Notes: generated by a model not told the origin, from the sequence alone. A DNA stretch of 64,000 nt from Nocardia rhizosphaerihabitans (GCF_014646295.1 NZ_BMNE01000001.1:1116001-1180000), one strand, 5' to 3'. Counted from the stretch's first letter, positions 36,409 to 48,327 are shown. A program made the numbers and translations.

Positions 36409-37452
36409 GTGACGAACGAAACCTCACTCGAGCCTGCCGGCGCCGCCGAGCGGACCGATGAGCAGTGGCAATCCGATGTCCTCGGCACCGACTACCAGCA
36501 GCGCACCCTGCCGCTTGGCCCCGACCCCGACGGTGAGGGCGAGGTGGTCGCCACTCTCGTGCGCTACCTGCCCGATGCCGCGGCCACGGCGTCCGAGCCC
36601 ACCGTGCTGTACGTGCACGGCTTCACCGACTACTTCTTCCAGGAGCATCTGGCCGAGCACTTCGCTGCCCGCGGCCACCGCTTCTATGCCCTCGACCTGC
36701 GCAAATGCGGACGTTCGCGGCGGGTCGGGCAGAGCGCGCACTACGTCAGCGACCTGGCGCTCTACGACGCCGAACTGAACGAGGCGCTGCGGATCGCGCG
36801 CGCGGAAACCGGCAACGACGTGCTGATCGTCGCGCATTCGACCGGCGGGCTCGTCGTGCCGCTGTGGCTGGACCGGCTCGAGGCCGCGGGCGGCAGCGCG
36901 AAGGCCGGTGTCATCGGCGTCGTCCTCAACAGCCCCTGGTTCGATCTGCAGGGCCCGTCCTATTACCGGACGGTCGGCACCCCGATCATCAACGCCGTCG
37001 GCAGGTTGCGCGCGTTCGCCATGATCCCCGGCATGGGCGTCAGCACCGCTTACGGCGACAGCCTGCACCGCACCCGGTCGGGTGAGTGGGATTACAACCT
37101 GGACTGGAAGCCACTGACCGGCGAACCGGTGCGGCTCGGCTGGCTGCGCGCCATCCGGCAGGGGCAGACCCGCCTGCACCAGGGTCTGGCGATCGGTGTG
37201 CCCGCACTGATCCTGCGCTCGCGACTCACCAAGTTCGCCCGCGAGCACAGCCCCGCCGTCGACGTGGCCGACGCGGTGCTCGACGTCAAGCAGATCCAGC
37301 GCTGGGCGGGTTGCCTGGGCGAGCGCACCTCGATCGTGCCGATCGACGGCGCCCGCCACGACGTGTTCCTGTCCTCGGAAGCGGTGCGCGCCAACGCTTT
37401 CGCCGAAACCGACAACTGGCTCGACTGGCTGGCGGCCTACCGCAAGAGCTAG
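36409..37452 (+). CDS. Alpha/beta hydrolase (Rv2854-like)
   Basis: 347 residues from the GTG at 36409. The oxyanion region is VLYVHGFTDYFFQEHLAEHF and the nucleophile elbow is VAHSTGGLVVPLW (Ser in AHSTGG). The final histidine is in DGARHDVFLSS. It is divergent from mqo as in mycobacteria. The substrate is unknown; the domain looks like a serine lipase or lysophospholipase-type hydrolase. Confidence 0.88.
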   Translation: MTNETSLEPAGAAERTDEQWQSDVLGTDYQQRTLPLGPDPDGEGEVVATLVRYLPDAAATASEPTVLYVHGFTDYFFQEHLAEHFAARGHRFYALDLRKCGRSRRVGQSAHYVSDLALYDAELNEALRIARAETGNDVLIVAHSTGGLVVPLWLDRLEAAGGSAKAGVIGVVLNSPWFDLQGPSYYRTVGTPIINAVGRLRAFAMIPGMGVSTAYGDSLHRTRSGEWDYNLDWKPLTGEPVRLGWLRAIRQGQTRLHQGLAIGVPALILRSRLTKFAREHSPAVDVADAVLDVKQIQRWAGCLGERTSIVPIDGARHDVFLSSEAVRANAFAETDNWLDWLAAYRKS

Positions 37453-37464
37453 CTCCGGTGGCGC

Positions 37465-37486
37465 GCCGGGACCGCGCGGTCCCGGC
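37465..37486. terminator. Hairpin between convergent hydrolase genes
   Basis: A perfect 9-bp stem (GCCGGGACC / GGTCCCGGC) with the tetraloop GCGC, in the 40-bp gap between two convergent genes. There is no U-tract. Confidence 0.6.
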
Positions 37487-37492
37487 CGCCGC

Positions 37493-38056
37493 TCACCAGA
37501 GGCTGGTGCGCAACACGATCTCGGTGGCCAGCTCGTGGGCGCCCTCGGTCGCGATGTTGTCGACCTCGAGCGGGACGACCCGGAATTCGCCGTACACGTA
37601 GCGACCCGACGCGTCGGCGGTGGCGCGCGGCAGACCCTTGGTGACCAGCATGGTGACCGGCAGCTCCAGCGGCGGACAGGCCGGATCGTCAGCGTTGCCG
37701 TCGGCGTCGGGCACGGCCGGATGTCCCTGATCGGCGACCACCAGGCTCATGAACCGGCCGAACCGTCCCGCGCACAACCGCCAAGCCAGCGCCGCACCGG
37801 CGCCACGGCCGGCGACATTGACATACGGCAGCTCGAGCTCGTCGAGAATGGCGTGGATCGCGGCCGGTTCCAGCCCGTCGACGGACTCCAGCACGACGGT
37901 CTGCAGATCGGATTCGTGCAGGCGCGCGCACACCTGATCGAAGACGTCGGCAGGGTCGTCCGCGTCGGGAAGCAGCAGTACATTGTGCCGCGATGACGGC
38001 CCGTCGACCCGCACTGTCCAAGCCCGGTCACCGACCGTGATCTGCCGAGATTTCAT
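37493..38056 (-). CDS. Alpha/beta-hydrolase-like protein lacking the catalytic serine
   Basis: 187 residues. The strand-turn-helix VNVAGRGAGAALAWRL (80-94) sits where the nucleophile elbow would be, but Arg84 takes the place of the serine. VLLLPDADDPADVF near 26-38 looks like the oxyanion loop. It may be a non-catalytic or divergent member. Its frame is intact and the ATG at 38056 gives the best N-terminus. No function is known; it is convergent with the intact hydrolase at 36409. Confidence 0.6.
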   Translation of the reverse strand: MKSRQITVGDRAWTVRVDGPSSRHNVLLLPDADDPADVFDQVCARLHESDLQTVVLESVDGLEPAAIHAILDELELPYVNVAGRGAGAALAWRLCAGRFGRFMSLVVADQGHPAVPDADGNADDPACPPLELPVTMLVTKGLPRATADASGRYVYGEFRVVPLEVDNIATEGAHELATEIVLRTSLW

Positions 38057-38220
38057 GCCGGTGTACGGTACACGGCCAGCCTGAACACGGCAGGTTGTTC
38101 CGCTCGTCCTGGCCGGTCTGTTTTCGCCCCTGTCCTGCGGTTTCCCAATGCGGGGGGGCTAAATTGCCAGACCTGTCACAGCGGAGCCCCGTGGTGTGCG
38201 GTGCGACTCCTCTCGCGCCG

Positions 38221-38487
38221 CTATCGGCCGGTTCGCTCGCGGTGCTTGCATCCCGGCCAGCAGCAGGGGCGCCGCTGTCCGTCCGCCAGCTCTTCCCGGG
38301 TTCGCCGGATTCGGCGTTCCCGGGTCGCGGGCTGCTTGGCATCCTCGACCCAGCAGATGAACTCGTTGCGGGCCAGGGATGTGATGTCACGCCAGGCCTC
38401 GAGCGCCACCTGATCGGTGAGCAACGCCGACCGCAGGTCTGCGGGCAGCGCGTGGACCACCCCGCCCGGCACCGGTTGACTGCTCAT
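38221..38487 (-). CDS. YdeI/OmpD-associated family protein
   Basis: 88 residues. The C-terminal part LARNEFICWVEDAKQPATR, then RIRRTREELADGQRRPCCWPGCKHR, is the signature of the YdeI/OmpD-associated (PF13376-type) module. The CCWPGC cysteines may bind metal. Only the C-terminal module is present; larger relatives carry an extra N-terminal domain. It follows cobQ by 12 bp on the same strand, so probably co-transcribed. Confidence 0.8.
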   Translation of the reverse strand: MSSQPVPGGVVHALPADLRSALLTDQVALEAWRDITSLARNEFICWVEDAKQPATRERRIRRTREELADGQRRPCCWPGCKHRERTGR

Positions 38488-38499
38488 ACGGTCACGCTA

Positions 38500-40083
38500 T
38501 CAACTGAGCTCGGGGGACATCTGGACTGTTCCGGTCCGGATGACCGGCATATCGGTGGGGGCGCCCGCGTGGATCAGACGGTCCAGCGCCGGGAGGTCGA
38601 CGTGCTGTTCGACGAGGTCGGCGAGGAGGTCCAGCTGGGCGGTACGGATGGCCGAGACCGAGGTGGCGGGCGCTACGGCGAAACCCGTGCGGCCGGCGTG
38701 GGTCGCGACTTCGGTGAGCCAGGTCCGGCGGAACTCGTCGGATTCGAGGAGGCCGTGCACGTGGGTTCCCCAGATCGCTTCGCGCGCACTGCCTTCGGCG
38801 GTGCCGTCGATGGACAGCCAGGCCGGGTCGGCATTGTGGGTGACGCGGCCGTGGTGGATCTCATAGCCGTGCAGGGGTAGTCGGCCCGCCACACCTGTCA
38901 CCTGACGGGCGATTTTGGGGTTCGCGAATTCGATGTCGAGGCCGAGCAGGCCGAGTCCGTCGGCCACGTACGCCCGGTCCGGCTCCGCGATCGATGGATC
39001 CGCGGTGTGTTCGACGCCGTCGACGATGCGGCGGCCGAGCATCTGGTAACCGCCGCAGATGCCGAGAATGGGGCGGCCTGCCGCGGCGCGGGCCCGCAGG
39101 GCAGTGTCGATTCCCTTGGTGCGCAACCATTCCAGGTCGGAGATGGTGGATTTGGAGCCGGGGATGACGACGAGGTCGGCGGTGGTCAGCTGATGCGGAC
39201 TGTCGGCCCAGCGGACGGCGACGCCGGGTTCGCAGGCGAGGGCTTCGATGTCGGTGGAGTTGGAGATGCGGGGCAGGCGGATGGCGGCGACGGTGAGCCA
39301 CTCGGAGCCGTGGGGTGCCGCCGGTCGCCCGACGGGAGTGCCCGCGACCGTGCCGAGGGAGTCCTCGGCGTCGAGCCACAGTTCTTCGGCGAAGGGCAGC
39401 ACGCCCAGGGTGGGGCGGCCGGTCAGGGCGGTCAGCTGGTCCAGGCCCGGCTGGAGCAGTGAGACGTCGCCACGGAACTTGTTGACGAGGAAGCCTGAGA
39501 TGAGTTGCTGGTCTTCGGGTTCCAGCACCGCGACGGTGCCGAACAGGTGCGCGAGCACTCCCCCGCGATCGATATCGCCGACCACCAGAACCGGAAGATT
39601 CGCCGCCCGCGCCAGTCCCATGTTCGCCAGATCCGTGGCGCGCAGGTTGATCTCGGCGGGCGAGCCTGCGCCCTCACAGATCACCACATCGAATTCCGCA
39701 CGCAGCGAGGCGAGTTCGGCCGCGACCACCTCGCGCAACTGCTGCCGCCGAGTGAAATAGTCACGGGCCCCGACGGTTCCGATCGCCTGTCCCCGCACCA
39801 CCAACTGCGAGCGCCGATCACTGCCCGGCTTGAGCAGAACCGGATTGAACCGCACGCTCGGCTCCAGCCCGCAGGCCCGTGCCTGCAGCGCCTGGGCGCG
39901 ACCGATCTCCCCGCCGTCGAGCGTGACGACGGAGTTGTTCGACATGTTCTGCGCCTTGAACGGCGCCACCCGCACCCCACGCCGGGCCAGCATCCGGCAA
40001 ATGCCCGCCACGACAACGCTTTTCCCGGCGTCGGAGGTGGTGCCCGCGACCAGCAGCGCCCCGCGCAAGCCCGCCTCGCTCAC
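38500..40083 (-). CDS. cobQ: Cobyric acid synthase
   Basis: 527 residues. The N-terminal domain has [19 protein letters not shown] and [11 protein letters not shown]. The GATase domain has the nucleophile Cys in [10 protein letters not shown] and the catalytic His in [10 protein letters not shown]. It amidates carboxylates b, d, e and g of adenosylcobyrinate a,c-diamide. It starts 22 bp downstream of the methionine aminopeptidase gene on the same strand. Confidence 0.95.
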   Translation of the reverse strand: MSEAGLRGALLVAGTTSDAGKSVVVAGICRMLARRGVRVAPFKAQNMSNNSVVTLDGGEIGRAQALQARACGLEPSVRFNPVLLKPGSDRRSQLVVRGQAIGTVGARDYFTRRQQLREVVAAELASLRAEFDVVICEGAGSPAEINLRATDLANMGLARAANLPVLVVGDIDRGGVLAHLFGTVAVLEPEDQQLISGFLVNKFRGDVSLLQPGLDQLTALTGRPTLGVLPFAEELWLDAEDSLGTVAGTPVGRPAAPHGSEWLTVAAIRLPRISNSTDIEALACEPGVAVRWADSPHQLTTADLVVIPGSKSTISDLEWLRTKGIDTALRARAAAGRPILGICGGYQMLGRRIVDGVEHTADPSIAEPDRAYVADGLGLLGLDIEFANPKIARQVTGVAGRLPLHGYEIHHGRVTHNADPAWLSIDGTAEGSAREAIWGTHVHGLLESDEFRRTWLTEVATHAGRTGFAVAPATSVSAIRTAQLDLLADLVEQHVDLPALDRLIHAGAPTDMPVIRTGTVQMSPELS

Positions 40084-40105
40084 GCCGCCGACCCCAGCGA
40101 CAGGT

Positions 40106-40969
40106 TCACGGCAGCGTGAGAATTTCCGCGCCTGTTTCGGTGACGACCAGCGTGTGCTCGAACTGCGCCGTCCACTTGCGGTCCTGGGTGACCACGGTCC
40201 ACCCGTCGTCCCAGATGTCGTAGTCGATGCCGCCGAGGTTGATCATCGGCTCGATGGTGAAGGTCATGCCGGGCTCGATGACCGACTCGATATCGGGCTG
40301 GTCGTAGTGCAGGATCACCAGGCCGCTGTGGAAGGTGGGGCCGACGCCGTGGCCGGTGAAGTCGCGGACGACGCCGTAGCCGAAGCGGTTGGCGTAGGCC
40401 TCGATGACGCGGCCGATCACATTGAGCGCGCGCCCCGGCTTGACCGCCTTGATCGCCCGGTTGGTGGCCTCTTCGGTGCGCTCGACCAGCAGCCGCACCT
40501 CTTCGTCGACATTGCCGGCGAGGAAGGTCTTGTTGGTGTCGCCGTGCACGCCGTGGATGTAGGCGGTGACGTCGATATTGACGATGTCACCGTCCTCGAT
40601 GACGGTCGAGTCGGGGATGCCGTGGCAGATGACCTCGTTGAGCGAGGTGCAGCAGGACTTGGGGAAGCCCTTGTAGCCGAGCGTGGACGGGTAGGCGCCG
40701 TGGTCGCACATGTACTCGTGCGCGATGCGGTCCAGTTCGTCGGTGGTGACGCCGGGCGCGACCGCCTTGCCCGCCTCTTCGAGCGCCTGGGCGGCGATCT
40801 TGCCCGCGATCCGCATCTTCTCGATGGTTTCGGCAGTCTGCACCCAGGGCTCGTGGCCCTCGTTCGCGGTCTTCTTCCACACGTACTCGGGACGCTCGAT
40901 GGAACGCGGGACGTCCCGGATCGGCGACTGGGTGCCGGGAACGAGTGGCTGACGGGTGCGCACGGACAT
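40106..40969 (-). CDS. map: Methionine aminopeptidase, type I
   Basis: 287 residues from the ATG at 40969. All five metal ligands of the pita-bread fold can be seen: Asp in [19 protein letters not shown] (two Asp), His in [11 protein letters not shown], Glu in [10 protein letters not shown] and Glu in QFEHTLVVT. The extended N-terminus of about 40 residues is the mycobacterial MapB (type Ic) form with an SH3-binding-like PxxP stretch. It removes the initiator methionine. Confidence 0.94.
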   Translation of the reverse strand: MSVRTRQPLVPGTQSPIRDVPRSIERPEYVWKKTANEGHEPWVQTAETIEKMRIAGKIAAQALEEAGKAVAPGVTTDELDRIAHEYMCDHGAYPSTLGYKGFPKSCCTSLNEVICHGIPDSTVIEDGDIVNIDVTAYIHGVHGDTNKTFLAGNVDEEVRLLVERTEEATNRAIKAVKPGRALNVIGRVIEAYANRFGYGVVRDFTGHGVGPTFHSGLVILHYDQPDIESVIEPGMTFTIEPMINLGGIDYDIWDDGWTVVTQDRKWTAQFEHTLVVTETGAEILTLP

Positions 40970-40982
40970 AAGGGGAGTGTAG

Positions 40983-43277
40983 CTAGGACCCCTGCACGGT
41001 GCTGTGACGCGGTTCGAGGCGGACCACGATGCCCTTCGAGGTCGGGGTGTTGCTGATGTCGGCGACGCTGTCGAGCGGGACCAGCACGTTCGTCTCCGGG
41101 TAGTAGGCCGCCGCCGAGCCACGGCTGGCCGGGTAGGCCACCACGACGAAGTTCTCCGCGCGGCGCTCGACCCCGTCGTGCCAGACGCTGACCACGTCGA
41201 CCACGTCCCGATCGGCCAGCTCGAGCTCGGCCAGGTCGTCCGGGTTGACCATCACCACCCGGCGCGCGTTGTGGATGCCGCGGTAGCGGTCGTTGTTCGC
41301 GTACGGGATGGTGTTCCACTGGTCGTGGGAACGCAGCGACTGCAGCAGCAGATGCCCGGGCGGCACCGCGAGCATCGCGAAGTCGTTGCAGGTGAACTCC
41401 GCTTTGCCGCTGGCGGTGCGGTAGATGCCCAGGTTGACCGGGTTGATCAGCCGCAGCCCGCCCGGCCGGTCGACGCGCTCGGTGAAGTTCTCGAAACCGG
41501 GCACGACCCGCGAGATGCGGTCGCGCACGGCGTTGTAGTCCGCTTCGAATTCCGCCCACGGGATCGCCGGCGTCGTACCGAGCGTGCGCTGCGCGAGCCG
41601 GGAGATGATGGCGACCTCGCTGAGCAGGTGGGGCGAAGCCGGGTCGAGCCGACCGCGCGAGGCGTGCACCTCGCTCATCGAGTCCTCGACAGTGACGAAC
41701 TGCTCGCCGCTCGCCTGGATGTCGCGATCGCTGCGCCCGAGGGTGGGCAGGATCAGCGCCGTCTCTCCGCAGACCGTGTGCGAGCGGTTGAGTTTGGTGG
41801 AGATCTGCACGGTGAGCGCGCACTGTCGCAGGGCGGCCTCGGTCACCGCGCTGTCGGGGGTGGCGCGCGCGAAATTGCCTGCGACACCGACGAATACCTT
41901 CGCCTGGCCGTCGCGCATGGCGCGGATCGCGGCGACCGAATCCAGGCCGTGCGCGGCGGGTGGGGTGAAGCCGAACTCGGTGCCGAGTGCGTCGAGGAAG
42001 GTCTGCGGCATCCGTTCCCAGATGCCCATCGTGCGGTCGCCCTGGACATTGCTGTGCCCGCGAACCGGGCACACCCCGGCGCCGGGTCGGCCGAGATTGC
42101 CGCGCAGCAGCAGGAAGTCGACGATCTCGCGGATCGTGGGCACCCCGTGCTTGTGCTGGGTCAGGCCCATCGCCCAGCACACGATGATCTTCTTGGAGGC
42201 AAGCACCTGCTCGTGCACCTGCTCGATCGCCGCCCTGGTCAGCCCGGTGGCCTCGAGCGCTGCGTCCCAGCCGAGCTGCCTGGTGTGCGCGGCGAAGGCG
42301 TCGAAGCCGTTGGTCTGCTCCCGGATGAAGTCGTGGTCGAGGACGGTGCCCGGTGCGGCGTCCTCGGCTTCGAGCAGCAGCCGGTTCAGTGTCTGGAACA
42401 GGGCGAGGTCGCCCCCGGGGCGGATCTGCAGGAAGTGGTCGGCGATGGCGGTGCCGCGCCCGATCACCCCGCGCGGGACCTGCGGGTTCTTGAACCGGAT
42501 CAGCCCGGCCTCGGGCAGCGGGTTGACCGCGACGATCTTGGCGCCGTTGCGTTTGGCCTCTTCCAGCGCCGAGAGCATCCGTGGATGGTTGGTGCCGGGG
42601 TTCTGGCCGACGACGAAGATCAGGTCGGCGGCGTAGATGTCGTCCAGCGACACGCTGCCCTTGCCGACACCCAGCGTCTGATTCAGCGCCGAACCGCTCG
42701 ACTCGTGGCACATGTTCGAGCAGTCGGGCAGATTGTTCGTGCCGTAGGCCCTGGCGAAGAGTTGCAGCAGGAACGCGGCCTCGTTGTTGAGCCTGCCCGA
42801 GGTGTAGAACAGTGCCTCGTTCGGCGAGTCGAGCCCGCGCAGCGTGGTGGCGATCAGGTCGAGGGCGTCGTCCCAGCCGGTCGGCTCGTAGTGGGTTGCG
42901 CCGGGCCGCTTGACCATCGGCTCGGTCAGCCTGCCCTGCTGATTGAGCCAGTAGTCGGACATGCCGTCGAGTTCGTCGACGGGGTGGGTGGCGAAGAACT
43001 CGCGGGTGACCCGGCGGGTGGTCGCCTCGTCGCTGACGTGCTTGGCGCCGTTCTCGCAGTACTCGTTCTTGTGCCGGTGCTTCGGCTCCGGCCAGGCGCA
43101 GCCGGGGCAGTCGAAGCCCTCGGTCTGGTTGACGTTCAGCAGCGTCAGCGCGGTGCGCTTGGCGGAGGTCTGCGCCAGCGAGTACTCGAGTGCGTGGACC
43201 ACCCCGGGAACACCCGCAGCCCAGGTCTTCGGCGGCGTCACCGACAGGTCGTCGGCGGGGTCATCGATCGAGGTCAT
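40983..43277 (-). CDS. FdhF/YdeP family molybdopterin oxidoreductase
   Basis: 764 residues. Near the N-terminus [25 protein letters not shown] contains the Cys cluster of the YdeP subgroup. The catalytic-site stretch [16 protein letters not shown] supplies a Cys as Mo ligand, not selenocysteine. MGD-binding segments include [15 protein letters not shown] and [22 protein letters not shown]. The substrate is uncertain; the E. coli relative YdeP is linked to acid resistance. Divergent from the class I aldolase gene 152 bp away. Confidence 0.88.
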   Translation of the reverse strand: MTSIDDPADDLSVTPPKTWAAGVPGVVHALEYSLAQTSAKRTALTLLNVNQTEGFDCPGCAWPEPKHRHKNEYCENGAKHVSDEATTRRVTREFFATHPVDELDGMSDYWLNQQGRLTEPMVKRPGATHYEPTGWDDALDLIATTLRGLDSPNEALFYTSGRLNNEAAFLLQLFARAYGTNNLPDCSNMCHESSGSALNQTLGVGKGSVSLDDIYAADLIFVVGQNPGTNHPRMLSALEEAKRNGAKIVAVNPLPEAGLIRFKNPQVPRGVIGRGTAIADHFLQIRPGGDLALFQTLNRLLLEAEDAAPGTVLDHDFIREQTNGFDAFAAHTRQLGWDAALEATGLTRAAIEQVHEQVLASKKIIVCWAMGLTQHKHGVPTIREIVDFLLLRGNLGRPGAGVCPVRGHSNVQGDRTMGIWERMPQTFLDALGTEFGFTPPAAHGLDSVAAIRAMRDGQAKVFVGVAGNFARATPDSAVTEAALRQCALTVQISTKLNRSHTVCGETALILPTLGRSDRDIQASGEQFVTVEDSMSEVHASRGRLDPASPHLLSEVAIISRLAQRTLGTTPAIPWAEFEADYNAVRDRISRVVPGFENFTERVDRPGGLRLINPVNLGIYRTASGKAEFTCNDFAMLAVPPGHLLLQSLRSHDQWNTIPYANNDRYRGIHNARRVVMVNPDDLAELELADRDVVDVVSVWHDGVERRAENFVVVAYPASRGSAAAYYPETNVLVPLDSVADISNTPTSKGIVVRLEPRHSTVQGS

Positions 43278-43429
43278 CACCGGCTTCTTTCCGTGCCGCG
43301 GCACTGCGGTCAGACAAGGATGACCAAAAGGCTTCCCAGTTTCGTGCCGGTTGTCAACGCGGCAGTTCACACCCGGTATCGCCCGCAGGGGTGAGGACGC
43401 GCGCCCGGGGTGGCTCGCATGCTCTCCCC

Positions 43430-44413
43430 ATGACGACACTTCCCGCCACGACTCTCGCCGCCGTCGCCCAGCAGCTGACCGGCGGCGGCCGCGGCATCCT
43501 CGCCGCCGACGAGTCGATCAAGACCATGTCCGCCCGCCTGGAACAGGAGGGGATTCCCGCGAGCGCGACCACCCGGCGCGACTACCGCGAACTACTGCTC
43601 ACCGCCGACGGCCTGGCGGAGTGGATCAGCGGAATCATCCTGTGCGACGAGACCTTCGGTCAGGATCTCGCCGACGGCCGCGCCTTCCCGGTCGCGGCGC
43701 GCGAGCTGGGCATCCTGCCCGGCATCAAGGTCGACACCGGCACCACCGGACTCCCCGGCCAGGGCGGCGCTCTGGTCACCGAGGGGCTCGACGGGCTCGG
43801 CGCCCGATTGGCGTCGTATGCCGAGCGCGGCGCCGCCTTCGCCAAGTGGCGGGCCGTCTTCGACGTGCGGTCGATCACGCCGTATGCCGCGCACGCCAAC
43901 GGGCACGCGCTGGCGCGCTACGCCGCGCTGTGTCAGCAGCACGGCATCGTCCCGATCGTGGAGCCGGAGGTGCTGTGCACCGGCGACCACGACCTGGACG
44001 CCTCGGCCCAGGCGACCCGGCTGGCCCTGCGGTCGGTGTTCGCCGCGCTCGATGCCGCCGGTGTCGACCTGTCGGGCATCGTGCTCAAGCCGAACTTCGT
44101 GACGCCGGGTCTCGATGCCGCGCCCGCGTCGGTGGACGACGTGGTGGGGGCGACCTTCATGGTGCTGCGTGAGACCGTGCCCACCGCCGTGCCCGGCATC
44201 GCGTTCCTGTCCGGTGGGCAACCCACCGAGCAGGTCTGCCGCTACTTGGCCGACCTCACCCTCCTCGCAGGCCGGCCGTGGGCGGTGACCTTCTCGTTCG
44301 GCCGGGCGCTGGTCAGCGCGGCCCTGCACACCTGGGCCGGTCAGGCCGAAGTCGGTGCGGCGCAGCAGGTTCTGCTCGACAACTGCCGTAGCGCGGCCGA
44401 GGCGACCCGCTGA
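43430..44413 (+). CDS. Class I fructose-bisphosphate aldolase
   Basis: 327 residues. Family blocks are GGRGILAADESIKTMSARL near the N-terminus, the Schiff-base lysine in IVLKPNFVTPG, and the C-terminal phosphate-binding block TFSFGRALVSAALHTW. It cleaves fructose-1,6-bisphosphate without a metal ion. Lies tail to tail with a histidine-kinase gene, with no gap. Nearby transketolase and CbbY phosphatase suggest a shared sugar-phosphate role. Confidence 0.92.
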   Translation: MTTLPATTLAAVAQQLTGGGRGILAADESIKTMSARLEQEGIPASATTRRDYRELLLTADGLAEWISGIILCDETFGQDLADGRAFPVAARELGILPGIKVDTGTTGLPGQGGALVTEGLDGLGARLASYAERGAAFAKWRAVFDVRSITPYAAHANGHALARYAALCQQHGIVPIVEPEVLCTGDHDLDASAQATRLALRSVFAALDAAGVDLSGIVLKPNFVTPGLDAAPASVDDVVGATFMVLRETVPTAVPGIAFLSGGQPTEQVCRYLADLTLLAGRPWAVTFSFGRALVSAALHTWAGQAEVGAAQQVLLDNCRSAAEATR

Positions 44414-45571
44414 CTACCGGATCGGCAGCTCGACCAGCAGGATCGTCCCGCGCCCCTGCATCGACTCGACCCGCAGCGAGGCCTCGATGACGGCGCAGCG
44501 TTCGGCGATCGAACTCAGGCCGAAATGCTGCTCGCCGTCGGCGGCCCGCGCTTCCCGGCGGGCGATCGGGTCGAAGCCCGCGCCGTCGTCGGAGCAGCCG
44601 AGGACGATCGAGTCGCCGACCCGGCGCAGCGACAGCACGATCCGGTTCGCGCCCGCGTGCTTGACCGCATTGGCCAGCGCTTCCTGCGCGATCCGGTACA
44701 GGGCGGCGGCCGCGTGGTCGGGGATGTCGCCGACGGCGGCCGCCGGGTCGACGAGCAATTCGATCGAGGGTCCGTCGCCGGTGCTCGCCGTGTGCACCAG
44801 CGATTCGATGGCGGCGACCAGGCCGAGGTCGTCGAGGACGAGGCTGTGCAGGCCCGAGATCGCCGACCGGGTCTCGCTGTAGGCGAAGTCGGCCAGTGCG
44901 CGGGCGCTGATTAGCTCTTCGCGGGCGCGTGCCAAGGCCCGCGCACCCGCTTCGTCACCGGTGGCGACGTGGGCGGCGAGTTCGGAGACGGTGAGGTCGG
45001 CGGCGGACAAATGGAAAGACATGGACGCGAGCGCGGTGGTCACCCCGTCGTGCAGGTCGAAGGCGATCCGGCGTCGCTCGGCTTCCTGCGCCGAGATCGC
45101 CTGCTCGACAAGGCGATCCCGTTCGCTGCGATGCCGGTTGACCGTGCGCCACAACCGGTGCGCGTGCAACGACAGTCCGAGAACCGCCGCGTAGGACTCC
45201 GCGCGCGCGAGATCATCCGACCCGAACGGTTCGGCCGGATCTCGATGCGCCGCCAGCACACCGACCACCGCGCCGTCGATTCCCGGCAGCGGAAGACACA
45301 TCCGGGTGACCGTCTGGTCGGGCCCGAGCTGTAACAGCTTGCGGTGCAGTGCATTGCGTGGCGAGTCGACCGCGAGCAGTACCGGTTTGCCGGTCCGGGC
45401 GACCAACCCGGTCACTCCGAACCCGACCTGCAAGGTCAGCGAACCGGCCGACGGATGCGCGGGCCACAGATCGACGATGGCGAGGTCCTGCCCGTCGACG
45501 GCATAGAGCAGCACACCGTCGGCCCCGAGAAGTGGTGCGAGCTCGGCCGCTGTCGGCGCCGCAGCGGTCAA
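44414..45571 (-). CDS. NarL-type sensor histidine kinase (GAF domain)
   Basis: 385 residues from a TTG at 45571 that overlaps the regulator stop (TTGA), with GAGGGG 8-13 nt ahead. A GAF-type domain fills about 10-155 ([18 protein letters not shown]). The HisKA_3 dimerisation helix contains the phospho-acceptor His in [16 protein letters not shown], and the ATPase domain has the N box [15 protein letters not shown] and G box [12 protein letters not shown]. There is no membrane segment, so it senses a cytosolic signal. Confidence 0.88.
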   Translation of the reverse strand: MTAAAPTAAELAPLLGADGVLLYAVDGQDLAIVDLWPAHPSAGSLTLQVGFGVTGLVARTGKPVLLAVDSPRNALHRKLLQLGPDQTVTRMCLPLPGIDGAVVGVLAAHRDPAEPFGSDDLARAESYAAVLGLSLHAHRLWRTVNRHRSERDRLVEQAISAQEAERRRIAFDLHDGVTTALASMSFHLSAADLTVSELAAHVATGDEAGARALARAREELISARALADFAYSETRSAISGLHSLVLDDLGLVAAIESLVHTASTGDGPSIELLVDPAAAVGDIPDHAAAALYRIAQEALANAVKHAGANRIVLSLRRVGDSIVLGCSDDGAGFDPIARREARAADGEQHFGLSSIAERCAVIEASLRVESMQGRGTILLVELPIR

Positions 45572-46224
45572 CGGAACAGCCCCTCGCGCAACGCGACCGC
45601 GATCGCCCCGCTGCGATCGGACACCCCGAGTTTGCGATACAGCCCGCGGATGTGGGTCTTCACCGTGTCCTCGCTGACCACGAGCTTGCCCGCCACCGCC
45701 CGGTTCGAATACCCGGACACCAACAGCCCCAGCACTTCCGACTCCCGCTGGGTCAGCCCCAGGTGCGCGCCGGACCAGAACTGCCCGGCGTCGAGGCGTG
45801 CCGCGGCCAGTGCCACCCGACCGGCCAGTGCCGGGTCGACGACGGTCTCCCCCTCCCCCGCCCGCAGCAACTGGGCGACGAGTTCGCGGCCGTCGACCCG
45901 TTTGAGGATGTAGCCCGCGGCGCCGGCGCGCAGCGCCTGGTAGAGGTAGTGCTCGTCGTCGTAGACGGTGAGCAGCACGACCTTCGTCGCCGGGTATTGC
46001 ACGGTGATCTGCCTGCACAGATCGAGTCCGCTGGCCTTGCCGATGCGGACATCGCACAGCACGATGTCGGGCCGATGCTCGGCGACCATCCGCAGCGCGC
46101 CGGTGTCGGTGGTGGACTGCCCGACGATGACGACCTCGTCGGGGAAGTGGCCGAGCATCGCGTCGAGCCCGTGCAGGACCATCTCGTGATCGTCGACGAG
46201 CACAAGCCGTAACGGGGTCGGCAT
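45568..46224 (-). CDS. LuxR/NarL family response regulator
   Basis: 218 residues. The receiver domain has Asp10/11 (VLVDDHEMV), the phospho-acceptor Asp in [10 protein letters not shown], and Lys in [12 protein letters not shown]. The LuxR-type HTH is [20 protein letters not shown] through [18 protein letters not shown]. Translated just before its kinase (4-bp overlap). It lies beside transketolase (divergent), a possible target. Confidence 0.92.
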   Translation of the reverse strand: MPTPLRLVLVDDHEMVLHGLDAMLGHFPDEVVIVGQSTTDTGALRMVAEHRPDIVLCDVRIGKASGLDLCRQITVQYPATKVVLLTVYDDEHYLYQALRAGAAGYILKRVDGRELVAQLLRAGEGETVVDPALAGRVALAAARLDAGQFWSGAHLGLTQRESEVLGLLVSGYSNRAVAGKLVVSEDTVKTHIRGLYRKLGVSDRSGAIAVALREGLFR

Positions 46225-46359
46225 ACCGCCAGCCTACGGCCGAAAACACCGGTGGCTCCCGGCATTTGGCGGATATCACCCGCGCGCCCACCCGCCGGGG
46301 GGAGGGCGCGGCGACGCCGATGCGGTCCGATGGACGGACCCGATCAGGAAGGCCGCGCC

Positions 46360-48327
46360 ATGCCGGAATCCACTGTCCATCGGCCGCTCGTCGCGCCGTC
46401 GGTCGAGACCGACCAGCTCGCCGTCGACACCCTGCGGTTCCTCGCCGCCGACATGGTCGAGGCCGCGAACTCCGGCCATCCCGGCATGCCGATGGGGGCG
46501 GCGCCGATGGCGTGGACGCTGTGGAGCAGGCATCTGCGGCACGATCCGGCGGACCCGGCGTGGGCCGACCGGGATCGGTTCGTCCTCTCGGCCGGGCACG
46601 GCTCGGCACTGCTGTACGGGTTGCTGCACATGTTCGGCTATGACCTGCCCACCGAGGAGTTGCGCCGATTCCGTCAGCTGGGATCGCGGACACCGGGTCA
46701 CCCGGAATTCGGCGAGACCCCCGGCGTCGAGTGCACGACCGGGCCGCTCGGTCAGGGACTGGCGATGGCGGTGGGAATGGCATTGGCGGAGCGCATGTCC
46801 CACGCGCGCTACCCCGAGATCACCGATCACCGCACCTACGCGATCGTCGGTGACGGATGCCTGATGGAGGGTGTCAGCCACGAGGCCGCTTCCTTCGCCG
46901 GGCATCTCGGGCTGGGCAGGTTGATCGTGCTCTGGGACGACAATGCCATCACCATCGACGGTGCGGTCGACCGTTCGTGCGGCGACGACCAGATCGCCCG
47001 CTTCGCCGCCTACGGCTGGCACACCGAGGTGGTGCCGGACGGCACCGACATCGAGGCGATCGACGCGGCCATCCGCCGCGCCGAGGCGGATCCGCGGCCG
47101 AGCTTCCTGGCCGTTCGCACGGTGATCGGCCATGGCGCTCCCGATGTGGCGGGCACGGCGAAAGCGCACGGTGCACCGTTGGGCGCCGATCAGCTGGCAC
47201 GCGCCAAAGAGATTGCGGGATGGGGCTATCCGCCGTTCGCGGTACCTGAGCAAGTCGGTGCGACGTGCGCGGTGCTCGCGGAGATCGGCGCCGGGGACCG
47301 CGCGGACTGGCTCGACCGGTTCGCCGAATTCGCCGCTGCCGCACCGGAACGCGCCGAGGAATTCACCCGTGCTGCCGCGCGGATCCTGCCCGCCGGCCTC
47401 GCCGAGGCACTGTCCGGGACAGTCGGGGACGCACCGCGGGCTACTCGGCAGTCCTCGCAGGCGTGCCTGGACGCCGTGCTGTCGGTGATGCCGGAGCTGG
47501 TGGGTGGCTCGGCCGACCTCGCGGGCTCGACCGGCACATCCTGCGGCCCAGTGGTGGCTCGCGACGACTACTCGCGCACCGCCATCGCGTTCGGCATCCG
47601 TGAGTTCGGCATGGCCGCCATCCTCAACGGGATCAGCCTGCACGGCGGATTCCGCGTGTTCGGCAGTACATTCCTGGTGTTCGCCGACTATCTGCGTCCG
47701 GCATTGCGCCTGTCGGCACTGATGGGTCAGCCGGTGATCTACGTGCTCACCCACGACTCGATCGCTGTCGGCGAGGACGGACCAACCCACCAGCCCGTCG
47801 AACACGTCGAATCACTGCGTGTGATCCCCGGCTTGCAGGTGCTGCGCCCGGCCGATGACACCGAGACCGCCCTCGCGTGGGAGTTGGCGCTCACCCGGAC
47901 CGACGGTCCTACCGCACTGATCCTGTCCAGACAGGCACTGCCACAGGACACCCGCGCTCCGATCGACCACCCCGGGACCGACTCACAGTCCGCCGCCCCC
48001 GGCGGGGACCTCCGCACCGTCGAACTCGTTGCCACCGGCTCGGAGGTCGCACTGGCTGCCGCCGTTGCCGAACAGCTTCGGGCCGACGGCTACACGGTTC
48101 GTGTGGTGTCTGCGCTGGATCGTTGGCGCTACTCCCCTGCCCCCTCAGCACACACCGTCAGCATCGAGGCGGGCAGCACCACGGGCTGGGCGGGCCTGGT
48201 CGATCTCGCGATCGGCATCGATGAGTTCGGGCACAGCGGTCCCGGTGCCGAGGTCATGGCCCATCACGGCTTCACCGTGGAGGCTGTGCTCACCCGAATC
48301 CGCGAATACCTCGGTGGGACACGATGA
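46360..48327 (+). CDS. tkt: Transketolase
   Basis: 655 residues from the ATG at 46360, with AGGAAGG upstream; an ATG at 46330 is an alternative. The thiamine-diphosphate motif is [19 protein letters not shown] to [11 protein letters not shown], the N-terminal block is [17 protein letters not shown], and the pyrimidine domain has [18 protein letters not shown]. It exchanges two-carbon units between sugar phosphates. Its stop overlaps the cbbY start by 4 bp. Confidence 0.94.
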   Translation: MPESTVHRPLVAPSVETDQLAVDTLRFLAADMVEAANSGHPGMPMGAAPMAWTLWSRHLRHDPADPAWADRDRFVLSAGHGSALLYGLLHMFGYDLPTEELRRFRQLGSRTPGHPEFGETPGVECTTGPLGQGLAMAVGMALAERMSHARYPEITDHRTYAIVGDGCLMEGVSHEAASFAGHLGLGRLIVLWDDNAITIDGAVDRSCGDDQIARFAAYGWHTEVVPDGTDIEAIDAAIRRAEADPRPSFLAVRTVIGHGAPDVAGTAKAHGAPLGADQLARAKEIAGWGYPPFAVPEQVGATCAVLAEIGAGDRADWLDRFAEFAAAAPERAEEFTRAAARILPAGLAEALSGTVGDAPRATRQSSQACLDAVLSVMPELVGGSADLAGSTGTSCGPVVARDDYSRTAIAFGIREFGMAAILNGISLHGGFRVFGSTFLVFADYLRPALRLSALMGQPVIYVLTHDSIAVGEDGPTHQPVEHVESLRVIPGLQVLRPADDTETALAWELALTRTDGPTALILSRQALPQDTRAPIDHPGTDSQSAAPGGDLRTVELVATGSEVALAAAVAEQLRADGYTVRVVSALDRWRYSPAPSAHTVSIEAGSTTGWAGLVDLAIGIDEFGHSGPGAEVMAHHGFTVEAVLTRIREYLGGTR

